This document shows, piece by piece, positions 1 to 10,884 of a stretch of DNA of 40,175 nucleotides. A program made the position numbers and the translations under genes. The notes under the pieces are model-generated. The model was not told where the DNA came from and searched no databases. It saw only the letters and a program-made list of their open reading frames with translations. Position 1 is the stretch's first letter, and the number at the start of each line of letters is the position of its first letter. The DNA is from Nemertoderma westbladi (Eukaryota > Xenacoelomorpha > Nemertodermatida > Nemertodermatidae), in NCBI GenBank assembly GCA_032718475.1, contig JAUCBJ010004542.1, positions 1 to 40,175 on the forward strand. The letters run 5' to 3'.

Positions 1-377
1 GGGGGGGGGAACTGGCCAGCAAAGGCAAACGTATCAGTTATCCCACAAAAGCTTTTACACCAGGTTCGAGGTTTATAAAACACATTTCCCACTTATAAGG
101 TAATAAATAGAGTAATAATCTAATTTTTTCCTTCCATTTTATATAAAACTATAGCTGTGAAACAGACATTTGGCACTTTGAATTGATTTGTATACGTTTC
201 TATGGTCGTACAGTTAGTACTTGTCAAAACCATAATATCGGAAGCAAATAATAGACGTGATAGAAATGTGTGCTGTAACGTTTTGTTTGATGTTGGCTAT
301 ATGTTAGTTATGTTTGCTCCAGCACAGGCATGGGAAAAATACTGATATGAGGCATTTGGTTTCTTTGTGTGGGGGAA

Positions 378-397
378 GGGGGGGGGGGGGGGGGGGG
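378..397 (+). repeat. Poly-G tract (20 nt)
   Basis: Uninterrupted run of about 20 G, preceded by GGGGGAA. Similar runs occur at 4546-4560 (C), 14681-14696, 16175-16192, 25457-25479 and 39705-39744. Exact length is uncertain because homopolymers assemble poorly. Confidence 0.9.
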
Positions 398-480
398 TTA
401 AAATATAAGAACGAGCACGAATTTGACTAGTATTAACACAAATGATGACTATTAACATGGGAAAATGATCATTTTTGACA

Positions 481-569
481 TAATTTTTTCTATTCGCATA
501 TCACACAGCTTATTAATTTTTTCTATTCGCATATCACACAGCTTATTAATTTTTTCTATTCGCATATCA
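481..569 (+). repeat. 33-bp tandem repeat, 2.7 copies
   Basis: Units start at 481, 514 and 547, with core TTTTTTCTATTCGCATATCA. The third unit is cut short at about 569. The copies are identical where they overlap, so the duplication is recent. Confidence 0.95.
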
Positions 570-3500
570 TGTATCGTGTTTCAGTACTATTGTTAGTGAC
601 GTGAGTGCGAGCGAATAATTATAAATTCCTAAAGAATGTAAATACTGTGTAGTTTCATGCCCACTCATTGTAATTAGTATAAGTCATAGCTCTGCGTGGT
701 ATTTAAGCGCGCAGCACCTGAAAGGAACTGTTGGTATTTCACTGAAAATAAGCCTAGTTTTTGGAGATTATATAGTAAAGATCAATTGAATAATACAAAG
801 TAGCCTACATCTCTCTCTGCCATAGAATCCAGTCTCCAATAAAGAATAAGTCATATACCACGTAGTTTGAAACGCGTAGTAACTAATAATTTCGGAATCT
901 TCATCTACTGTAGTTTATTTTAGATCTGATGGGGGTCTGTCAGCATTTCTGTTTGTGTTTTATTTAAATAATCTGTCAAGGTAGCGTAATACTTATTATT
1001 CAGAGTTTATGCAAGTAATTTGCAACCTTTATGTCCTTAAGTTTATTCCTGCAATAATTCTGCTAAGTTGTACAGTACATGTACATACCGTAATAGTTAA
1101 ATTAACCCCATTACTACTTCAGGACTGCTTGGCCTGGACAGACTGGTGATTGCTTGAGCATTGTATGAATAAGACCAAATACTCCGGTTACTCTGGCAGA
1201 TGCTGTGGTTCTTTTAGCTGTTCAAGTATATTTAACTGTGAGTTATATGTTATACAAGTGTTCGTATCTAACTAGGGTTTAGAATACAACACTTTCCTGA
1301 AATTTAATTTAGTGTGTACGCAGTAGGTGTATATTTGTGTTGTAAAGTGGTTAATAGGTCCGTGAGCGTAGGCTACGATAATTAACTTCTAGGTATAGGA
1401 CACTCAGGGTACATTTGTTTATAGTGTAAACTATAAGCTGTCAGACGGTGGCATCTCCTTATCTGGACAACCGAATTATTGAATGCTACTACTGTATATT
1501 GGTTTCAAAATTCCGTAAAACACCGTAAGAACCAGAAATTCAAAGTTCTGGTTAGTAAAATTCTTGTTAAATTTACCCTTAAAATTGTACGTGTAACTTG
1601 GTTTATTGTTTATTTAAAGATTGTGTAATCTCAACCCGTCGTATGTATTTAAGTAATTTCGTAGTGATAAGTAACTTAGTCAGTAGAAATTATTATTATT
1701 TAGTGTCTATAAACTCTCCCTAAGGAGTGTTTACCATCCGTACTGTGACCTCTGACCGAGTAAGAACAATAATTTAGTGTGGCTTATAATCCTCTGAACA
1801 TCTGGATTAATATTGATCAAACCCGCTATGGATATATACTGTATATATACATATAATAATATTTTAAGAAGAAATTTAATCTGAAGTAGAATTAATGAGG
1901 ATTTCTAAACGGTTTATCGACATAGTAATCACATGTACAGTACTTGGGATCTGGCTATGTGGAAGTTTAAACAATGTGGATTATTGGGTTCTAAGAGGGA
2001 CTGTTGAAGTAGGCCTACTGAATACTGTACTGTAGGCCATATCTTTACAAAGTACAGTACTGTGTGATTATACAGTAATAATAATTAATAATTTATAGAC
2101 ATTTACTCAAACAGTAACAACAGGCAGGGAATCTCACTGTATAGAATATTCAATACTACACGCTGACATAATCAAAGCAAACTTCATTTTTCCTACTTGA
2201 AAATTTTGATAGGTAATTAAGCAATTTCTTATTCATACAGTATATTAGTAATTCAGTTGTAAAATCACCTGCGGGTATATTCAGTACATAATTCAAATAA
2301 GCAGGTGCTACAGTATAGCTGCCAGTTTTTTTTGCCCTGGTCAATATAATTTCTTATTCTTTGAGTCACTTCCCATAATTTAAAATGTTTAGAGATAATT
2401 AAATTTTGCGCAATAATTAACTCTATATGTACAGTATATGTGCCTATTTGTATTACGGCTTGTCTACAGCTATGTACCTATACCTACCTTACGGCATTAC
2501 GGATATAAAAGACAGTACCGCTAGGTAGGCCCTACACATATATGTATGTATTGTAAGGCGGTACAGTAAGTCTATACTATACATCTGACTGTTGTAAGTA
2601 CAGTAGTACGTACTGTACAGTAGGTGTCTAGGAAGCTTTCAAAGGAGATTACAACAGGTATAACTTATCTTTCAGATTTTGAAAAGCTCCCCTTTGAAGA
2701 GGCAGCAGATTTAGTTTATAAATTATTTCAATTATATTAAGGGAGGGTATACCCCCCCTTAATGTGTCAGCCGAGGACAAACTTATTTTAGTAGATACTT
2801 ATTATTTTATCGACGATATCAATATTAGTATTTATTTGAATATATATTTATTTTGACAACTTTGATATAGACAAATTTATTAGTAGCAGGTAGTGTTCGC
2901 GCTTTCAGACCTTTAGCAGTTTAACCTGCCAATTTTAGTTGTCCTCTTGTTTATAAATCGACTTTAGCCTATAACAATTATTTAGTACACATGAAGTAAC
3001 ATTAGCCGAAGCCAGTCTATGCGCGATCATTCACCCACTGTTAAGGGAGACTGGATTCGGGTGCTTTGAAATTTATTGCGGTGCAGACCTACTGTATTAT
3101 TCGATTGATCGTTAATATATAATTTCTGAGAATATTATTCACTTTCGGGGAAATATTAACAGTTCCTTTAGGACGTGGCGCTTTAAGTATATAAAACAGA
3201 GTTATGACTTATACTAAACACAACGAGATTGGTACTGAGTTTCGTAAATATCGCATTCTTTAGGAGATGCTTTATTATCTGTCACACTACTTCACACGAC
3301 TTCACACTACTTCACACTGATCTGCCGACCGTCACTGAATTTGATCATATATAAGGAGGATAGCAACTGACACATGTAGGGATTATGAAGTAGCATTTAA
3401 TTCACACAAAAACCACTATAATGTAAGTCGCAATTGCTACAGGTAACCGGTCCCTCTTACCTTCAGTAATCAAGAAGATTGGGGGTTTTATGATTATTTA

Positions 3501-3645
3501 TCGGTATTCTCCAAATATAACAACATTGTACTGTAATACAATAATTGTAATACAATGATTGAATTCATCTGTTGGTGTGACTACGAGGAAATTTCGACTG
3601 TTTACTGGTGTACTGACTCAATAGGCCTATAGCATACAGTCTGCA

Positions 3646-4569
3646 CGGTGGGACGATCAATCTGCATTCCTTGTCGCGTTCTCGACTTTAGACTACTCCT
3701 ACTCAGTCGGGGCTCGGTACCACGTCCACCCCAGGGACTGTCCCACCGTAGCGGTGGGCGGCGGCGTTGCGTTTGAGGCCATCTGTGACCAACTTGATTT
3801 CTCAGGTCGGTGGGAGGGCGGTCCGACAGCCGCGGAGCGAGGTTTGTTCTTTCTCATCCAACTCGATCATCGCATCTCAATCATCCTCTTAATCACCATC
3901 CCAATCAGCCATCTACCCACCGGCTAATCAGCCCACAGTGAGCTGCCATTGTCTGATTGTTAACTGTCAATTCTCTTAATTACTTTAATTCATTATTAAA
4001 TTCATTATTAATTTCATATTTATATCCGCTTGTATTAGCTGTTATCTCAAATCCACTCACATTTAAAATCTACCACCATTCCTGCTACAGCCAACTAATT
4101 CTGGCTCAATTTCATTTTCACCATAATTACCATTATGTATGTATGTATGTATTATCATCATGATCAGCTTGTCGTTTTATTTCTGTTATGTATGTGCCAT
4201 ATGTGTGTGTGTCTGGTGTCTTGTCTATGTTGTGCTGTATTGTTTTGTTTGACTGCCCTTATTCTCAGCCTGTCAATCAATTCCTATTTCTCATTAGTAT
4301 TTCATATCACAGCTGCCTGCAAACTGATCATCCTACCCCATCAGCTTCAGTTTAATTTAACCATAAATTGTCTGTTGGACTTTCTCTAATCACATAACAA
4401 CAATTAATTTAATTAATTAATCACATAATCGTGTTATCTTCACTTTACTGTTGATCAATCAATTATTGTACATTGTGTGTGATACATTACTTACTTATCT
4501 GTAGATACGATTTTACCCAGTCTAGGTTTCACCAATATTTTATATCCCCCCCCCCCCCCCATTCCAACC
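3646..4569 (+). other. Probable 5' untranslated region of the NeSL-like element
   Basis: The first 200 bases are clearly richer in G+C than the DNA to the left. CGGTGGGAC at 3646-3654 is the exact inverse of GTCCCACCG at 3740-3748, and further GGTGGG/CCCACC words lie at 3750-3840, so the transcript start could fold strongly. The rest is AT-rich with a TATG microsatellite near 4135-4150. A run of 15 C (4546-4560) sits ten bases before the ATG at 4570, which has A at -3. The small ORFs in this stretch have no recognisable domain. Confidence 0.45.
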
Positions 4570-5588
4570 ATGAACACCAATAATGATTTGATCTATCAGA
4601 AAGCATTCTTCGAAACGACCAACCTCCTACCTCGGAAAAGTCATACTTATTAGCCGGTGTCCCCCTAGCAGAACACCATTTGAATACACTTAGTAACCGG
4701 GAAGGTTGGCTATCTGACAGCCTGATAGACGCCATTATCAGTCATTTCTGTAATCAGTTTCACGGTAGGGCAAAGATCTTTAGTTCCCATTTTTTGAATA
4801 TATTTTCGGACCGGGGATCTCACATAACTCAACGCCAAACAAATACTGGTATATTGGACTATGATTTCCTGTTTTTCGCAGTAAATATTAAAGGGTTTCA
4901 CTGGGCTCTGGCCGTTGTACGACCGAAAGCTGGATTGATCCACTACTTTGATTCTCTTAAGTGGGCTAACCCAGGTATACTTAATGCTATTCAACAATGG
5001 ACTTCATTTGAGGCTTCTAGAAGCAACATCTCCCCTATAAAATTCATCGTAAAGCAGCTACCACACAGGCTTCAATACAATAGCTATGAGTGCGGAATTT
5101 ATGTATGTAGGTTCGCCAAGATGTTCCTTGATAACGGATCCCTTGATGGTATCAATGATAAATCCATTCATGACTTTCGAATTTGGTTATCTTTAATGGT
5201 CAGGTCATCAGTCACCATAGTCCAGCCAGCATTATCCCCCAAATCTCCCAATATCGGTGCTAACGTCCCAGTTCCTACCACCAATGCCACCCCAAAGCCC
5301 AGTTCCAAGTGCCAAGTTCCTATCCCAGCAACCCCCACCCTTCCTCCCACCATAGAATCCAACCATCCCCCATCCCTGTTCCTCACCAAGTTCATACAGT
5401 GCCAAAACAAGCTTCCAATCCTGTTCCCAACGAGATCCCTAGTCTGTCTCCAAACAAAGTCCACCCCCAAGTTCCCCTCCAATTTCCAAACCCGACTAAA
5501 GCACCACCACCAAGCTTTACAAAGACTGTCAATCCGCAGGAATCGATATTTAGTACTTTTGGGGGTACAGACCCCTCCTTGCCAGTAA
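4570..5588 (+). pseudogene. Ulp1-like (C48) cysteine protease domain of the NeSL-like element
   Basis: The domain resembles SUMO proteases of peptidase family C48. Counting residues from 4680, the likely catalytic residues are His74 in FHWALAVV (codon 4899), Asp91 in HYFDSL (4950), the oxyanion Gln six residues before the nucleophile, and Cys138 in YECGIYVC (5091). All are intact. In NeSL-type elements this domain is thought to process the polyprotein or act on host ubiquitin-like conjugates; that is family knowledge. The ATG at 4570 opens a 27-codon frame that stops at 4651. The protease frame is open from 4587 with no ATG, so a one-base shift probably lies between 4587 and 4653. After about residue 185 the frame becomes Pro-rich linker and is left for the RT frame somewhere in 5300-5400. 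It ends at 5588 without meaning. Confidence 0.8.
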
Positions 5589-7498
5589 ACACTGAACCCC
5601 AAATTCTCTCCCAAACTGTGTTTCCAGCAACCACATCTCATCCCCCACCATTCGATTCACCATTAACTTCACTTGAACCAATACAGTGTGAACCTGCCAA
5701 CACAACAAACCATTCCCAAATGGTTTCACCAACAGACGTTTGCCCCGCTCAGCTCCCAGGAAACCCACAACAGACCCACTCGGTTTCTGCTGACCCCATT
5801 TTTGATCCCGATGGTACATACGAGCAACTTTCGCCAATTACAGCATCCCAGCCTCCTCCTGCATCTAACCTTTCACCAACCAATGCCAAAGCACCAGCAC
5901 CAACACTACCCAACAATTTATACACGGTCACACAGCCCTTAGAATCACAATCATCACTATCCAACAACCAGCTCCCCAGTAGCTCATCCCTGTCCTCCAG
6001 TACTCCCAACTGCCCTGTCTGCAACACTCCATTCAGACGGAAATGGCTAATCCAATGCAGTTCATGCCTGAAACAGTTCCATGGATCTTGTGTGTCCCTT
6101 ACCAAAAAGGCCCTTAACAAGGACCCTTCCCAAATCCCTCTTTGGCAATGCAGGCATTGCAAGCAGATACCCAATCTTATCAATAAGGAAGGTGAGGCAC
6201 ACCTCCCACCCCTACCTGTTCTCAAAGACATTACTTCTGATTCCTTCCTTTGTGTGTTTGATGTCCTATCCCGGATCAGGACCCTCAATCGTATTCCACG
6301 TGGTGCCAGACTCAGAGCAGCAGCAACGTATACGCACCTTTGTGATGCACTCGCACTTGACAACAGCCCAGAAAATTGGCTCAGACTTCTTGCATTCCCT
6401 TTTGCACTTCGAGTTCCTTCACAAGGCCATCACCTGAGGAGAGGTCCTAAGGCAAGAGGACAACCTTTAAAATCACTTACTACTAAAGTTAAGGAACAAA
6501 TTGCGGAGTTCGAGGACCTAGCTAAATCTACAGAGCCTTTCACCCTTCCACACCAGAGCCAGCCAACAGGGCATTCGGAAAGTAAATCGAAGCTGACCAA
6601 TCCCGACAGCCAAGTAGGAAAATTAATATCAGCAAAGATCGAAGAAGGTAATGTTAAGGCGGCAGCTCACTTAGCCACAACCACAATTGCACCTCCGACT
6701 GATGAAACCCTAAGAGCCCTACAGTCTCTCCACCCAACCCGCCCAGCTGAGGACCTTGAGGGAGTACCCTCGATTGAGGAAGCAGAAGTACCCCTACTTG
6801 AACTCTCATATCCACAAATCTTGAAGTCAATTAGGTTCTTCCCAAATGGATCTGCAGCAGGACCTGATAACTGGTTCTTCAAGGATATGGTATCTTCACC
6901 AGCAGGTGATGGTGCCTTGAGTTGTCTCAAAGCCACTACTGCAGTGGCCAACCTAATAATTAAAGGCGTAGTGCACGAGGTAGTTCTCCCATTCCTTTAC
7001 GGCGCTCGGCTCTGTGCCTTCACAAAGCCATTAGGGGGTATCCGGCCGATTGCAGTAGGTTGCACCTTACGCCGTCTCACAGCCAAGACAGGCTGTCATT
7101 CAGCCGCCCAAGAATCCGGACTTAAACTAGGTCCCCACCAGCTTGGATTCAGGACACCACGAGGCGCCGAGGCAGCGGTCCATGCTTCAAGGCGATTCTT
7201 GAGCGAGTCCACCGACGAGGTGATCATGGTGAAGATAGACTTCTCTAATGCCTTTAACAGCGTTCACAGAGGGCCTGTCCTGAGGTCGGTACTTAATAAC
7301 CTCCCACCCCTCTACAACCTCGCATACCAGTCGTATTCCAAACCAACTCACCTATTCTATAGAGGCTCTATAATCCCGTCACATAATGGGGTGCAGCAGG
7401 GTGATCCCCTTGCATCCCTTTTCTTTAGCAGCGATACAATTGAGCTGGTTGACAGTCTTGAATCTCCACTGAATGTGTGGTTTCTCGACGACGGATAA
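5264..7498 (+). pseudogene. Pro-rich linker, PHD-like finger and RT fingers/palm of the NeSL-like element
   Basis: The frame is open from 5264, has no early ATG and is most likely the continuation of the Ulp1 frame after a shift. Residues are counted from the GTG at 5309. The first 230 or so are Pro/Ser-rich linker. Residues 235-284 (6011-6160) form a Cys/His finger, C-x2-C, C-x2-C, H-x2-C, C-x2-C, of PHD type. RT motifs follow: GSAAGPDNW near 6850, RPIAVGCTLRRL near 7042, VKIDFSNAFN with the first catalytic Asp644 (codon 7238), GVQQGDPL near 7389, and FLDDG with Asp727-Asp728 (7487-7492). The very next codon, 7496-7498, is TAA. Translation in the same frame then continues with the usual LGGTVEEV sequence, so the stop is a point nonsense change at a position where relatives carry Thr. 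Confidence 0.85.
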
Positions 7499-8092
7499 TT
7501 GGGAGGGACAGTCGAGGAGGTCGGAGTCGACTTGAGGAGAATCATCGAGGAGGCTGCCAAGTTGGGCCTAGTGATCAAGGCATCAAAGTGTGAAATGATA
7601 TTCGGTAAGCACTTCCCCGACAGTCTCAAGGATGCAACTTCTAGCTTATTCGAATCCATCACCCCAGGCATTAAGGTTCAGGAGCTTTCGGAATCGTCAC
7701 CACTCGGTGATTCGTCCCTAGAGACTGCGCTACAGACCAAGATATCTGAACTCGGTAGACTAGAAGAGCGTCTTCAGCTTCTGAGTGCACACGATGCCCT
7801 CTATCTGCTTAGGCACTGCTTTGCAATCCCTAAGTTTATGTACCTCCTACGTTGTGCACCAGCCTTCAGATCGCACCAGCTGGATGATCTCGACCGAGCC
7901 ATCCAGCAAGCACTTGAAGTAGCAATCAACACAAAACTCAACAAGGATGCTTGGATCCAATCATCTCTTCCCATTTCTATGGGGGGCCTGGGAGTTCTGG
8001 AGTACGAGGGACGTCACTATACCTGCCTTCTTGGCTTCTGTCTACGGATGCAGTCCCCTACTCCATTCTTTCTTGCCCGCCAGTTTGATTAG
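7499..8092 (+). pseudogene. RT thumb segment of the NeSL-like element
   Basis: Same frame as the upstream RT, directly after the stop at 7496. It begins LGGTVEEVGVDLRRII, runs through a helical thumb region (LEERLQLLSAHDALYLLRHC) and reaches PISMGGLGV at about 7974-7996, a conserved joint before the endonuclease part. The true frame is then lost: removing one T near 7998 would bring the following codons into the frame that holds the endonuclease. The last 30 residues up to the stop at 8090-8092 are therefore out of frame and meaningless. Confidence 0.8.
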
Positions 8093-8969
8093 CATTGAAG
8101 ATCCACTCCTCTGCATTGCGATTGACAACCTTCCCAAAGACTTCATGCCACCTCCCAACCGTGCCATTCAGAGGAACTGGGACACCCCACCTTGCATAGA
8201 ACGCCGTGATGACCTCATCAATCGAACATCAACTCCAAAGGATAGGGCACGACTGCTAGCGACGAGAGCGGATCATTCTGGCGACTGGCTGCAGGCACTC
8301 CCAGTATCAGCGCTAGGACTTAGGCTCAACGACGATGAGCTACGCACAGGAGTCGCCCTCCGCCTCGGTAGCCCCATATGTGAAGAGCATTCCTGTAGAG
8401 GTTGTGGGGTGTTGGTGGACAGGAGTGGAACCCATGGCCTCAGCTGTCTCCATAATTATGGAAAATACACCCGTCATGCTGAGGCCAATGACATAATACA
8501 CCGAGCCCTCTCATCAGCAGGTGTTTCCTCCACACTAGAGCCCCGCGGCCTAGCCATAGATGGCAAGAAACCAGACGGAGTGACATTGGGCCCCTGGTCT
8601 TCAGGCCGCCCACTAGTCTGGGACTACACCTGTCGTGATACATTGGCCCAAACGTATCTACCAGCCACATCCCAGGAAGCAGGAACAGCAGCAACCATCA
8701 CCGAATCAACCAAAGGGACTAAGTATTCAGCCCTGCAACACGACTATATATTCCGTACCATTGCGACTGAAACCCTGGGACTGGTAGGAGTCGAAGGCAC
8801 TGAAACACTTCGCGAAATAGGGCGCAGGATCAGCAATCGGACAGGGGAACCCCGTTCCACTGCATACCTGTTTCAACACCTTTCAATAGCCACCATCCGA
8901 GGGAATGCAGTAGCAGTTCTTGGCACCCTCCCCAGTCAGGCTAGCTTGGACGAGGTCTTCCTTATCTGA
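7947..8969 (+). pseudogene. C-terminal restriction-like endonuclease of the NeSL-like element
   Basis: Only the part after about 8004 is real coding; it resumes with RDVTIPAFLASV. A Cys/His cluster follows at about 8388-8490 (CRGCG, then GTHGLSC and RHAEAND), typical of the finger in front of restriction-like endonucleases of R2-superfamily elements. The PD-(D/E)xK-like core is seen as KKPDGVT near 8568 and LVWDYTC near 8616. The tail contains conserved blocks ETLGLVG, RTGEPRSTAYL and ATIRGNAVAVLGT. In this superfamily the endonuclease nicks the target to start target-primed reverse transcription. It ends at TGA 8967-8969. The domain looks intact except for the lost upstream frame. Confidence 0.8.
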
Positions 8970-9339
8970 AACCTCCTTCACTCCGTCTATCGTTCTCTAC
9001 CACCACCTAGTCTCTTAATCTCTATTCTTGTCCCCACCGAGCCAATCAGTCAGTCTCCGGTCGCCATTCTCATTGTAATTCTTCTGACATCATTAAGTTA
9101 TTTATATACTAATCAAATGAAAATTTGTTATTTAATTACATGTATTATATATAAGGTTTTATCAGTTTTATATATTTATAACGTCGTTTTATTAGATTAA
9201 TAATGCTTTGGACAGTGTAGTTTATATCCAACAGTTTGTATTACAGTACGTAGTGTTTCAATTATTTGTGTTTTTGTGGTTCGCTATATCAATTATTTTA
9301 CTGTCAATAAACTTGACAATGATTAAATGTAAAAAAAAA
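8970..9339 (+). other. 3' untranslated region and A tail of the NeSL-like element
   Basis: About 360 bases of AT-rich untranslated sequence after the endonuclease stop. It ends in AATAAA at 9306-9311 followed 20 bases later by nine A, the usual mark of a polyadenylated retrotransposed RNA. Confidence 0.75.
9306..9311 (+). terminator. AATAAA polyadenylation signal
   Basis: Canonical hexamer placed 20 nt before the A tail at 9331-9339. Confidence 0.7.
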
Positions 9340-9751
9340 CAACATATCCATCAATATACAACAATTAATAACAGACAGTAAACAGAAGTAAAATAATGCG
9401 GTGAAAGTCAGTATGTCGGTAGGTGATCGGTAGTACCGCAGTGTTGCTCAGTAATGCGTTGCAGGTGATCGGCCAGATAATAGATTTACGTTCTTGTAAT
9501 CAAAGCCATCTAATGTTTGGCCAAAGTCTGAAACTTCTACAGAAGCACAGAAGAATTCTAAGCCGGTGTTCTGAGGCTCAGAAAAGGTAAACAAAGACCG
9601 TAATGCATTGCGCGGTTTTCCGTAGGCCCTTGTCCAACATAAAATGAAATTGCTCTGATTGGCTGAGCAGAACAAAGAAAGGTTCCACATTTACAGTAAA
9701 TCAGCTGACAGATTTCGTCATCTGAGTTCCAGTCTTTTAGAGTATTAGGCG
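9340..9751. other. Spacer, nothing recognised
   Basis: Mixed-composition DNA. An 80-codon minus-strand frame (9448-9690) has no family resemblance and no supporting signal, so it is not called as a gene. Confidence 0.5.
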
Positions 9752-9889
9752 CATTGCGGCAAATAATGACTTGTTATGTCCGCTAAAGCACCTACACGGT
9801 ACATTGCGGAGAAAATGACTTGTTATGTCCGCTAAAGCACCTACACGGTATATTGCGGAGAAAAATGACTTGTTATGTCCGCAAAAGCT
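9752..9889 (+). repeat. About 50-bp tandem repeat, 2.8 copies
   Basis: Units start at 9752, 9802 and 9851, with core AATGACTTGTTATGTCCGC and CACCTACACGGTA. The first two spacings are 50 and 49 bp. The third copy diverges after 9885. Confidence 0.9.
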
Positions 9890-9905
9890 TTTACAGGTAG
9901 GGTGA

Positions 9906-10341
9906 GTGAGGGAGACTTGAACTCCAAAAGTTTTAATCACTCTAAAGAACAGATAAATAAATTTTTCAATGCCGTTTTAACTTTTTCACATTACATTTAT
10001 GATTGCTATCATTATGTGAGAGTTTGAGAATTTCAACTCTTAACCTTTTTTAATAAAAGCAATTATTCGTATTTTCGAAAAAGCGTCAAGTCTCTCTCAA
10101 TGGGGAGAGACTTGACACGTAGGGTGGGAGACTTGAACCCCACCTCGCATACTTGTAAATTCGTTCAAAAACGCAGAAGAAGTGTAATAATTACATGTTC
10201 AACATGTCTATTTTCTAGTAGAGGAAAAAAAATTCAAAAAAGTGTGCCGGTCAACTAGTTGGAGTGCTTTGGTGTAATGGTTCTCTACGTGGGTGTATCT
10301 CTAGGTAGACGTCAGCATTGGAGGCTTCAAGTCTCCCTCAC
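9906..10341. repeat. Inverted-repeat unit carrying a GAGACTTGA motif
   Basis: GTGAGGGAGACTTGAA at 9906-9921 is the perfect inverse of 10326-10341 (16 bp). Three more copies of the GAGACTTGA core, in both directions, lie between 10085 and 10141, two of them forming a hairpin. This may be a MITE-like element of about 440 bp, but no target duplication is visible. Confidence 0.55.
10085..10116. repeat. Perfect 12-bp hairpin
   Basis: GTCAAGTCTCTC at 10085-10096, an 8-nt loop, then GAGAGACTTGAC at 10105-10116. Confidence 0.9.
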
Positions 10342-10701
10342 TACGGAAGCCCGAAGTGGCCAGACAACCACACACACAACTAGACAAACACACACACATC
10401 ATTTTTCATTTTGGGGTGTTGGTGTGGTTGTCCCTGCACTAAGTGCTCCAAAGAGGCCAACCATTCATTGGTTCGATTTTGACATTTTGTTATTGTTATT
10501 AGTAGGGGGGAATTTGAAATTTAATGAAATTCTATCAACCTATTGTTGATATTGCAGTAGGCCCTACTGGTATTGGTTTTATATTACAGTATTGTATGTA
10601 CAGATGTACGTAATTACCGGTTCCGGTGTCTATGGTCTACCCTGCAGATACTAAAACTACAGTAATACTGTAATTTTTGTTTGTTATTCCGATTTCTCGT
10701 T
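10342..10701. other. Spacer, nothing recognised
   Basis: Contains short CA-rich stretches (10365-10400) and AT-rich DNA leading to the zinc-ribbon ORF. The 96-codon frame 10259-10549 resembles nothing and is left out. Confidence 0.5.
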
Positions 10702-10884
10702 ATGTTTTGTACTCAGTGTGGAGTAAATCTCGTCGATTCTGCGAAATTCTGTCACCAATGTGGAACGAAAGTTGTAGGTACCGGCAATGAATCATTTACA
10801 GGTGCTGCTACCGGTACTACTAGCGGCGGCAGGGGCAGCTCTACTTATCAATCATCACCCATGTCGTTTTCCGAATATCTCTGA
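10702..10884 (+). CDS. Small zinc-ribbon ORF or first exon
   Basis: From the ATG at 10702 the product is 60 residues. Cys3-x2-Cys6 and Cys17-x2-Cys20 in MFCTQCG and KFCHQCG form a short zinc ribbon of the kind found at the very N-terminus of many small animal proteins. A Gly/Ser/Thr-rich linker follows, and then SPMSFSEYL directly before the stop. The abrupt end in an SFxEY-like motif, which in other zinc-ribbon proteins runs on into a basic segment, suggests a truncated gene or an exon whose continuation is lost. The BEL-like gag begins only 150 bp downstream, so it could also be a segment picked up by that element. The zinc ribbon is clear; the function is unknown. Confidence 0.5.
   Translation: MFCTQCGVNLVDSAKFCHQCGTKVVGTGNESFTGAATGTTSGGRGSSTYQSSPMSFSEYL

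Larger units (their letters stand above)
1..3640. other. AT-rich spacer, no gene seen
   Basis: No open frame here has a recognisable domain; the longest is about 60 codons and of random composition. The stretch is AT-rich with scattered TAGGCCTA words and TACAGTACTGTA-like palindromes (for example around 2590-2625). It holds a poly-G run at 378-397 and a short tandem repeat at 481-569. The window itself begins with nine G, so a further G-run may cross the left edge. Confidence 0.6.
3646..9339 (+). mobile_element. NeSL/Utopia-like non-LTR retrotransposon (defective)
   Basis: A single transposon on the plus strand with, in order, a GC-rich 5' untranslated region, a Ulp1-type cysteine protease, a Pro-rich linker, a PHD-like zinc finger, a reverse transcriptase with FLDD, a CCHC-like finger plus restriction-like endonuclease, an AATAAA signal and a 9-nt A tail. 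A Ulp1 domain joined to a restriction-like endonuclease RT is known from the NeSL and Utopia clades of the R2 superfamily. The clade is inferred from domain content, not from a tree. The coding region is split over three frames and one in-frame stop, so this copy cannot make a full polyprotein. The 3' end is firm (A tail 9331-9339). The 5' end is a guess, placed where the GC-rich leader begins, and no target duplication was found. Confidence 0.8.

Noticed and set aside
3957-4389. Hydrophobic small ORFs in the NeSL-like leader
   Set aside because: T-rich sequence gives Leu/Phe/Cys-rich frames by chance; lies in the untranslated leader.
5168-6363. Minus-strand ORFs opposite the NeSL-like polyprotein
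   Set aside because: Shadows of the Pro-rich linker and finger on the other strand.
9448-9690. 80-codon minus-strand ORF
   Set aside because: No recognisable motif, no partner signals, length within chance for this composition.
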